The notes under the pieces were generated by a model that was not told the DNA's origin, did not search any database, and was given only the letters and a program-made list of their open reading frames with translations. A program made the position numbers and the translations under genes. A DNA stretch of 15,721 nucleotides from DAOTZS01 sp034434335 (lineage in GTDB: Bacteria > Chloroflexota > Anaerolineae > CG2-30-64-16): NCBI GenBank assembly GCA_034434335.1, contig DAOTZS010000077.1, forward strand, positions 1-15,721. Reading direction: 5' to 3'. Each line of letters opens with the position of its first letter. Position 1 is the stretch's first letter. Positions 1-5,964 of this stretch are shown here, in pieces.

Positions 1-54
1 ACGTCCGTAGGACGGCAGCGGAAGCGTGAGCGGAAACTGTTACAGCCAGCAGCA

Positions 55-83
55 GTACGGGCGCAGCGGCGCTGCGCCCGTAC
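55..83. repeat. GC-rich palindrome (copy 1 of a small dispersed family)
   Basis: GTACGGGCGCAGC at 55-67 is the exact reverse complement of 71-83, with a 3-base centre. Related palindromes occur at 1193-1210 and 14051-14073. The copy at 14051 shares the half-site ending GCCCGTAC. This copy lies inside the intron's domain I region, so it may be a natural intron stem or an inserted repeat. Confidence 0.6.
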
Positions 84-670
84 AAGGCGGCCAGGGTGGC
101 GTGGTATGGTCAACGCAAGTGAACCTCCGCAAGCATCGAGAGTTAGAACAGGCGGAAGGTGCTGCACGGCCCACAAGGCCGCAACGCCTGGACCAAAAGG
201 TGAGGGGTCAGGTATAGGCGGTCAAGCGTCGTCTGTCGCAGACGGAGCGCCCCCGGTGTAGAGGAGGGACCTACCCCACGCGGGTACACGAATGGAACGT
301 GGTAAGCCCGTTGCTCTCCCAATGGGAAGGCGAACCGTAAGGGACGCTGACAGGGCAGCGGGTAAAGGAAGGTGGAGAAAGCGAAGGCCGCTCTGTAATG
401 GAGCGGATAGGGGTTGCGCCTCCCATACGGGCAACATCACCCCACGCGAAAGCGGGCAGACTTCCACCGGGTCTCTCGTCACGAGAAAGTTGATGGCGAC
501 ACCGAAACAGGAATCCGTAGACAAGGGAGCAGCCGCAAGGACTGCTGGCGCGAGCCTGCGTTAGTCGTCGGGAACGACGACACGGGTGTGGTCTTCAACA
601 CATATCGTGAAGTTGCATCGGGGCAAGTTCCGGTGCAGCGCGTCCTGTGAAGGGGGCGTTTGAGCGGCTT

Positions 671-704
671 GAGCCGCGTGCGGTGAAAGTCGCAAGCGCG
701 GTTC
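671..704 (+). ncRNA. Group II intron domain V (catalytic hairpin)
   Basis: A 34-nt hairpin. The lower helix pairs 671-679 with 696-704, including the AGC triad at 672-674. A two-base bulge (AA, 694-695) follows. The upper helix pairs 680-684 with 689-693 and is capped by a GAAA tetraloop at 685-688. This is the canonical size and architecture of domain V, the most conserved part of group II introns. Confidence 0.9.
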
Positions 705-707
705 TTA

Positions 708-742
708 GGGGGCTGGGGGGCAGCAATGCCTCCCAGCTACCC
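708..742 (+). ncRNA. Group II intron domain VI with bulged branch-point A739
   Basis: Bases 708-720 pair with 729-742 around an 8-nt loop (721-728). Every base of the 3' strand pairs, allowing two G-U wobbles, except A739, which is bulged. A single bulged A near the base of domain VI is the lariat branch point in group II introns. The distance to the proposed 3' end (745) is normal. Confidence 0.8.
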
Positions 743-779
743 GACCAGCCGACCCGCTGCGCTCGCTCCGCATAGCGGC

Positions 780-1190
780 TTAGCCGCCAGCCGTTAGCCG
801 GCCTTGTTGAAAGTAGATGTTGCACCGGAGCTGTAGCAGCGGCACGGAAGCCAGAAACCTCTCAAGGAGCGAGTGGAGAATAGTGGTGAACCGGGATAAG
901 TCAGCGTAGGCGAACAGGAAACGCTCCAGACGTTTATTGGGATTCGGTACAAATTCCCCTGGGGGCACCTGTCTAAATCCCTGTAATCCTGGCCCGATGG
1001 ACATGTGGTAATGGATCACGATGTGATCGGGCCATACCTCGACTTTCTCCACGAAGCCAGCCAGGGTGCGCCGCGCCAACGGGATATCCCCCGCCTCCAC
1101 CTTCCTCCGTATCTCACGCAGCATCCCCAATAGCTCGCCGGTAGCGCAGGGCGTCAGCCATGTTTGAGCAGCCTTGTGCGCGCGGTTTGG
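780..1190 (-). pseudogene. Serine recombinase C-terminal remnant
   Basis: On the minus strand an open frame reads LGMLREIRRKVEAGDI, then FVEKVEVWPDHIVIHYHM. This matches the end of large serine recombinases (resolvase/invertase superfamily), where a coiled-coil helix with an '(A/F)VERVEV' turn leads into a terminal 'IVIHYR' strand. The catalytic N-terminal domain and the zinc-ribbon/recombinase core are missing. The frame can be followed upstream only to about 1190, where it meets the palindrome at 1193. The roughly 70 residues after IHYHM are not family-like and read towards the intron end. It is therefore a non-functional fragment, perhaps the tail of an element into which the intron inserted. 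The assignment rests on a short motif, so confidence is moderate. Confidence 0.5.
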
Positions 1191-1192
1191 AG

Positions 1193-1210
1193 GGGCGCAG
1201 CGCTGCGCCC
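1193..1210. repeat. Perfect 18-bp palindrome (copy 2 of the dispersed family)
   Basis: GGGCGCAGCGCTGCGCCC is perfectly self-complementary and shares its core with the palindrome at 55-83. It sits exactly between the recombinase and transposase remnants, which suggests it inserted at, or marks, the junction of the two. Confidence 0.6.
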
Positions 1211-1212
1211 AT

Positions 1213-1385
1213 ACTCAGGGCGCGAATCCCTTTGCGCAGGATGGATAAGGCTGATAGCGCCTCACCTGTGTACGCCTGACAGGCGTCTTCACCCATGGTG
1301 ACGTCCAGTACGCAGGCGTGTGGTTTTCTACCGTCCAATGTCCACCTCGCAAGGTCTCGAGGGTGGCTACATCCACCTGGTACCC
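1213..1385 (-). pseudogene. ISAs1-like (H-repeat type) transposase C-terminal remnant, frameshifted
   Basis: Minus-strand frames contain LRGGHWTVEN (about 1323-1352) and, in another frame, VLDVTMGEDACQAYTGEALS followed by ILRKG (about 1228-1311). Together these match the conserved C-terminal block of ISAs1-family DDE transposases, 'R.HW.(I/V)EN.LHWVLDVTFGEDA', which carries the last catalytic Glu. The two halves are out of frame across 1311-1323, so the reading frame is broken in the most conserved motif. Upstream transposase sequence could not be followed, and no terminal inverted repeats were identified. This is a dead fragment. Confidence 0.65.
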
Positions 1386-1473
1386 CGGCCAATGGCCAGC
1401 CCCTGTCCAGAGGGATCATACCCAAAGGCAGAACCACGACTTTGACAGGGCCCTACGACAAGCCCGCGAACGA

Positions 1474-1502
1474 TTGACACCCATGAGCATCGGTGCTATA
1501 AT
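1474..1502 (+). promoter_or_regulatory. Sigma-70 type promoter, perfect consensus
   Basis: TTGACA at 1474-1479, a 17-base spacer, then TATAAT at 1497-1502. Both hexamers and the spacing are exact consensus. Transcription would start near 1509, giving a leader of about 195 nt before the sugar-binding protein start at 1705. No further gene lies in 1386-1704. I saw no convincing operator or riboswitch in the leader. Confidence 0.75.
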
Positions 1503-1704
1503 CTGGTCAGCCAAAGGCATGGCTCCCACTAGAGCATGTGGACTGTCCCCAGGCAAGATTTGGATGATACGCACCGACTTGACTTCACTCAGGAAGGGAG
1601 GTGAGAGTATTCCGCACAGACACAACGGTATGGTAGAGCGGCTGCTGGCTTAGCAGAGACCTCTAGTAATGGCCCCCGATGTAGAAGGACAAAAGGAGGG
1701 AGAC

Positions 1705-3184
1705 ATGTCTTCCAAGAGCAGCTTAACGCGTCGTGACTTTGTTCGGCTGGTCGGTGCCGCGGCAGGTGCTTCTTTCCTGAGCGCCTGCGTAACTCCTGTG
1801 CCCAGGTCATCAAGGAGACGGTAGTTGTCGAGAAACCCGTAGAGAAGATCGTAGAGGTTACGCCAACTCCGCTTCCGACAAAACCCCCCGAACCCATCGT
1901 GCTCGATGTCTGGTGGAATGCCGACATCCCCGATCTGACCACCAAGTGGGAACCAAGCCCCGACAATGAGGAGTTCAAGAGGACGTGGTACTGGGGCGGT
2001 CTCGCTCGCGTGATGTATCCCCTTTCCTGGAGAGGCATCCTGGTGTCTCCCTGAAGATCACATCGCACAGTTGGGACTGGGATCTGCGTCAGAACCAGCT
2101 TATGGCCCTCGCCGCCGGCATCATCCCTGACGTCACCTATGGGGAGGCGTACGTTAATGAGTTTGTCCAGTTGGGTGTCTACAACGCGGTCTCCAATGCC
2201 GCTGCGCAGCAATTCCCCGAAGGGACAATCAGGGGTGCCAAGGTCGAAGACAAATTCTACGGCCTGCCGATGTCTTCCGGCGCGGACGTCCTGTTTATCA
2301 ACCTGACCACCTGGGAAAAGGCCGGGCTCGACCGCAACAAGCTTCCCAAGACCTGGGATGAACTGGTATCCGCTTGCCAGGCGATCACCAAGATCAACTA
2401 CGATCCCAAGTGGGGCAACAACTGCTACTTCACCTACGGCCCCGACCCCAACACCTATGGCACGACCATGCGCATCCTGCACTGGTTCAACCAGAACGAT
2501 GCACCCCTCGGCAGCGACCTGGGAGTCCCATCGGCTAACCTTCCGAAAGCGGTGGATACCTGGCTATTCCACAACGACCTGATGTGGACTTCGACAGAAG
2601 CCTTGATCATGCAGGCTGAAAGCGAGGCCGGATCTGGCCGGCTGTTCAACGAGGGTGTCATTGCGATCAAGCCAGGGTGGAACAACGATGCCACCTCCGT
2701 AGGCGAGGGGAATATTGATGCGGTCGCGATTGAGTTCCCCTTGCCGCCAGGGGGCCATCCTGCTACGATCGTTATCGGCAACCAGATCAACTCGCCGCTC
2801 AAGAACGGGAAGCACCCTGATCTGGCCATCGCGCTGGTCGAGGAGACCCTGACCAGCGAGGCTACTCAGGCCTGGTTGGCAGACAATGCTGGCATCTGGA
2901 TCCCTGCCCTGAAGTCTCTCCTGGAGCAGTACGAGACTTACGACCGGCTGGGCGGCTACAAGACCGAGATAGCCAAGAAGATCGTGCGGGTCACTATGAA
3001 GGCCCTCCTGGAGGGCGGCGCAGGACCTCTGCCTGGATGGCCGAAGAATGGCTCCCGTATCTGGGCCGAATGGAACAACACCTACCTGCGCATCTGGAAG
3101 GGCAGGCTCCAGGCCCCAGAAATCCAGAAGGAGCTGGACAATCTGCAAGCCACCATTGAGCAGTTGGTGAGGAAGACAGGCTGA
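1705..3184 (+). pseudogene. Carbohydrate ABC transporter substrate-binding lipoprotein (extracellular family 1), two frameshifts
   Basis: This captures sugars or oligosaccharides outside the cell for the permease encoded next. The ATG at 1705 follows an AGGAGGGAG ribosome site. The N-terminus has a twin-arginine motif (LTRRDFVRL), a hydrophobic stretch and lipobox FLSAC, so it should be a Tat-exported lipoprotein. Then comes a V/E/K/P-rich linker (VIKETVVVEKPVEK) and a mature domain with typical motifs such as YGLPM and KTWDELVSACQ. The reading frame changes twice. Near 1801-1803 it needs CCCC where CCC is present. Near 2019-2022 it needs CCCCC where CCCC is present. From about 2021 the frame is intact to 3184. 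Corrected length is about 493 residues, normal for the family. Both lesions are single-C losses in C runs, so sequencing error is as likely as true inactivation. The sugar specificity cannot be read from the sequence. Confidence 0.85.
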
Positions 3185-3199
3185 GTTGCTAAGAGCAAC

Positions 3200-3229
3200 G
3201 GGGGAAGAGCTGTTGTGTGCTCTTCCCCC
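3200..3229 (+). promoter_or_regulatory. Intercistronic hairpin 1
   Basis: An 11-bp perfect stem: GGGGGAAGAGC at 3200-3210 pairs with 3219-3229 across an 8-base loop. It begins 16 bases after the binding-protein stop and is not followed by a T tract. It may stabilise the upstream mRNA end rather than terminate transcription. Confidence 0.6.
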
Positions 3230-3262
3230 TATTGGTGCCTAGCCGAGGGGGATAATGAAAGA

Positions 3263-3312
3263 CGGGGTTTTGCAAATGGCTTCCCCATTTGCAAAACCCC
3301 GCGTTTTCTGTT
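3263..3312 (+). terminator. Intercistronic hairpin 2, terminator-like
   Basis: A perfect 17-bp stem (3263-3279 with 3285-3301, 5-base loop) followed by the T-rich run CGTTTTCTGTT. In binding-protein-dependent sugar operons such structures between binding protein and permease commonly allow high expression of the former and attenuated read-through to the latter. That role is inferred here. No separate promoter for the permease is evident. Confidence 0.7.
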
Positions 3313-3353
3313 CCCCTTCGGTTTACTCCAGCCCAAATCACGAAAGGTGAACC

Positions 3354-4313
3354 ATGACCCTCAAGACTATTCCTGGCACACTTCGCCTGCAAGAAGCTCA
3401 ACCTGCCTGGACCGAACGGCTCGCACGATGGTACCAGCGTCGTCGTGAGACCATTATAGCCTGGTCGTTTCTAACGCCGATGCTCATCTATTTCGTTGTC
3501 ATGACCTATGTTCCTCTTATTTTCCTGATCGGGATCAGCTTCACCGAGTGGAACATCATCACCCCACCCCGCTGGGTAGGCCTGCAGAACTTCAAGATCA
3601 TTTTCTCTCCCTTTAGAGACTGGTTCTATCTGAAAGTAATCGGCCGGACGATACTTTACGCGGTAGCTATCCTGACCCTCAACATCGTGGGCGGCTTCTT
3701 CACTGCCCTGGTGTTGAACCAGGACCTCCGCGGGAAAGGTTTCTTCCGCACCATGTGGTACCTTCCCGCCGTCTTCTCCGGCGCCGTGGTTGCACTGTTG
3801 CTCAGGATCTACCTGGCACCCTCGACCCAGGGTGTGCTGAACATGATCCTGTTCAAATTTGGGATACAGCCAGTGGACTGGTACCGAAGCACATTCTGGA
3901 TGCCTATCATCACTGTGCTGTTCTCTGTGTGGCAGGGCATTGGCTTTACTGTGATCTTCTTCCTGGCCGGCCTGCAGGGAATTGACGAGAACTTGTACGA
4001 TGCTGCCAAGATCGATGGCGCGAATGATTTCCAGCTTCTGAGGTACATCACCATCCCTCAGATGGTCCCTGTGTTGCTCTTCATTTCCGTCACTGGGATG
4101 ATCGGCTCCATGCAGATGTGGGAAGTGCCAAAGATCATCACTGCTGGCGGGCCGGATGACCTGACCTACACGCTGATCTATAGCATCCACAACGATTCCT
4201 TCGGTGCCCTGGAAATGGGCTTGGGGACCGCCCAATCGTTTGTGCTGTTCATAATGCTGCTAGTTTTCATCGGTTGGCAGCTCAACCAGTATCGCAAGCA
4301 GTATGGTGTGTAA
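3354..4313 (+). CDS. Carbohydrate ABC transporter permease, MalF/UgpA type
   Basis: An inner-membrane channel subunit of a carbohydrate importer, 319 residues and intact. After a cytoplasmic N-terminus rich in R, E and Q come about six hydrophobic segments, the first near residues 37-60 (SFLTPMLIYFVVMTYVPLIF). The cytoplasmic EAA loop that docks the ATPase is clear: DAAKIDGANDFQLLRYITIP, around residues 216-235. The start is supported by an AGGTGA site before the ATG at 3354. It lies 169 bases after the binding-protein stop, with two hairpins between. It normally works with a second permease (MalG type) and an ATPase. Only the first codons of the second permease are present, and no ATPase is encoded in the window. 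The protein could function only if partners come from elsewhere. Confidence 0.93.
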   Translation: MTLKTIPGTLRLQEAQPAWTERLARWYQRRRETIIAWSFLTPMLIYFVVMTYVPLIFLIGISFTEWNIITPPRWVGLQNFKIIFSPFRDWFYLKVIGRTILYAVAILTLNIVGGFFTALVLNQDLRGKGFFRTMWYLPAVFSGAVVALLLRIYLAPSTQGVLNMILFKFGIQPVDWYRSTFWMPIITVLFSVWQGIGFTVIFFLAGLQGIDENLYDAAKIDGANDFQLLRYITIPQMVPVLLFISVTGMIGSMQMWEVPKIITAGGPDDLTYTLIYSIHNDSFGALEMGLGTAQSFVLFIMLLVFIGWQLNQYRKQYGV

Positions 4314-4331
4314 GTGGGGAGGCCGGGGAAA

Positions 4332-4388
4332 ATGCGTAAACGCCGAACCCTGATCAGGACCTTGAGCTACATCCATACGACAACATAA
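4332..4388 (+). pseudogene. Truncated 5' end of second permease (MalG type)
   Basis: Eighteen bases after the first permease stop, with a GGGGAGG ribosome site at about 4316-4322, an ATG opens MRKRRTLIRTLSYIHTTT and stops. The basic R/K-rich start followed by LSYI is how MalG-type permeases begin, just before their first membrane helix, and position and spacing are those of the second permease in such operons. Homology appears to stop at about SYI (near 4372). From there the DNA is coding for a GroEL-like protein in a different frame. I read this as the stump left by a deletion. The stump is short, so the family call rests largely on context. Confidence 0.55.
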
Positions 4389-5958
4389 GGCGAGGCGTTA
4401 CGCTGATTGCAGAGGCCATCCGGCCCACTTTGGGGCCTCTGCCTCGCATGGTGGCACTTGAGCGCCTGAGGAGAACCGAAAGCCCAGAGTTCCTGGATGA
4501 TGGCGCTACGATTGCCAGGCGGATTATCCAGATCGAGCCACGCGGCCATGATGTAGGCGCGATGTTGCTTCGGCATGCCTTGTGGCGTATGCATCAGGAA
4601 GCCGGAGACGGATCCGCTACCATGGCGGTGATGTATCAGGTACTGCTAAGTGAAGGGATCCGGTACATCACCGAAGGCAGTTGTAATGCCATGCTGTTGC
4701 GCGCGGGCTTGCAGAAGGGGCTGCAAGCGGTAGAGAAGAGCCTGCAGGAAGATGCCCTGCCGCTGGTGGGGAAAGAGAACATTGCCAGCTTTGCCCAGGG
4801 CCTGGTGCAGGGAAACAGCGAACTCGCGCACACCCTGGGCGAAATCTTCGATATCGTCGGGCCAGATGGCCTGATCATGGTGGAGAAGGGGAACAGGCTG
4901 GGCCTGGAGAGGGAATACATCGAGGGTACTATTGGCGCCTGAGCGGATGGTTTTCGCGCCAGTTCGTTACTGACCATGCCAGAAAGCAGACTGCGTTTGA
5001 AGACGCTGCTATCCTGATCAGCGACCTTTCCATCCAAGATCCGGCTCAGCTTGTCCCTGTGCTGGACCAATGCGTGAAGGCGGGGATTCGGAAACTGGTG
5101 ATCTTGGCTAAAGAGATCTCGGACAGCGCGATCGGTCTGCTAGTAAAGAACAACCAGGCCAAGACGATCAGCACTCTGGCTGTCCGCACGCCGAGAGTCC
5201 TGGAGATGGACCGGGTTGCTTCGATGGAGGATATCTCCGTTTTGACAGGCGGCCGGGTCTTCTATTCCGCGGCCTATCCCGATTTTCGCGACTTCCGCGT
5301 TACGGACCTGGGGTACGCGCGTAGAGCTTGGGCCACGGAGAGTTTGTTCGGCCTCTTTGGGGGTAAGGGCAACCCGCGGCGCATCCGGCAGCACATCGTC
5401 AATCTACGCAGCATGCTCAGGCTGGCCGAAGATCAGCATGAACAGGAGATGTTGCGCGAACGCCTTGGCCGCCTGGCAGGAGGAACGGCTATCCTGCGCT
5501 TAGGGGGGGCAACGGACAGCGAAGCTGAGACGCGCAAGGCAATAGCCGAACGGGCGGTGACCGCTTTGCGCAATGCGATTGCGGGCGGTGTGGTGCCTGG
5601 AGGTGGCACAGCACTCCTGAATGCCCAAAGAGGACTGGATGCCCTGCCGGCCAAAGACGACAATGAGAGGATTGCCTACAGAATCCTGAGTCGGGCATTA
5701 GAAGAGCCCATGCGCACGATTGCAGAGAATGCGGGCTATCAACCGGATGTGATCATCGAGAAGGTGAAAGCTTCTCCTCGAGGTTACGGCTTTGACGCCC
5801 GGAACGGGCAAATCGCCGATATGCGGCAAATCGGAGTGTTGGATTCATTGTTTGTGTTGAAAAAAGCGCTGGAAATCGCCGTCAGTGGGGCAGCTCTGGC
5901 CTTGACGACAGACGTGATCGTGCATCATAGAAAACCCCAGGAATGCGTGGAACCCTAG
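4376..5958 (+). pseudogene. GroEL/Cpn60-like chaperonin paralogue, lacking its start and frameshifted
   Basis: Homologous to group I chaperonins, which fold proteins in an ATP-driven ring. Similarity begins at YDNIRRGVTLIAEAIRPTLG (4376-4435) with no start codon in frame before it. A TTG at 4430 gives a 170-residue frame to 4942. A -1 shift near 4928 then leads into YWRLSGWFSRQFVTDHARK and on to 5958; an ATG-less start at 5059 gives the last 299 residues. Corrected length is about 528 codons, near E. coli GroEL (548), missing roughly the first 15-20 residues. Present are LDDG (D52 region), AGDGSAT (D87 region), VVPGGGTAL and the GVLD aspartate (D495 region). The D398 equivalent is Arg (AERAVTAL instead of VEDALHAT). 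The C-terminus lacks the GGM tail. A dedicated divergent paralogue is more likely than the housekeeping GroEL, and no groES is adjacent. Confidence 0.85.
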
Positions 5959-5964
5959 AAGAAC

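Larger units (their letters stand above)
1..745 (+). ncRNA. Group II intron RNA, 3' portion, without reverse transcriptase ORF
   Basis: A self-splicing ribozyme/retroelement RNA. The diagnostic part is the 3' end: a 34-nt domain V (671-704), a 3-nt linker, then a domain VI hairpin (708-742) with one bulged A at 739 placed as the branch point. Six bases on, the sequence reads GAC (743-745), a suitable AY 3' splice end, so the intron probably ends at 745. The upstream 670 bases are full of short hairpins, for example GTCGTC/GACGAC near 566-583 and GCATCGGGG/TTCCGGTGC near 616-637, as expected for domains I-IV. No GTGCG-like 5' boundary is visible, so the intron probably begins left of the window. 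No reverse transcriptase/maturase motif is present in any frame, so it is ORF-less or has lost its ORF and would need a maturase in trans. Domain V/VI identity is firm; the extent to base 1 is inferred. Confidence 0.8.

Noticed and set aside
26..650. Several short plus- and minus-strand open frames at the left end
   Set aside because: They lie inside the group II intron RNA, show no protein-family motifs and overlap each other; structured GC-rich RNA often leaves chance open frames.
760..805. Possible integron attC-like site (GCGGCTTAGCCGCC…GTTAGCC)
   Set aside because: The core does not match GTTRRRY/RYYYAAC (GTTAGCC has C where a purine is required) and no integrase or cassette is present.
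1589..2482. 297-residue minus-strand open frame
   Set aside because: It lies antisense to the well-recognised sugar-binding protein and spans its promoter-side leader; its sequence is low in family-like motifs.
3471..4235. 254-residue minus-strand open frame opposite the permease
   Set aside because: It is rich in H, Q, D and E with no domain, the usual antisense shadow of a membrane-protein gene.
4430..4442. TTG at 4430 as a genuine start of the chaperonin
   Set aside because: Clear GroEL homology continues about 18 residues upstream in frame (from YDNIRRG at 4376), so the original start lay further upstream and has been lost.
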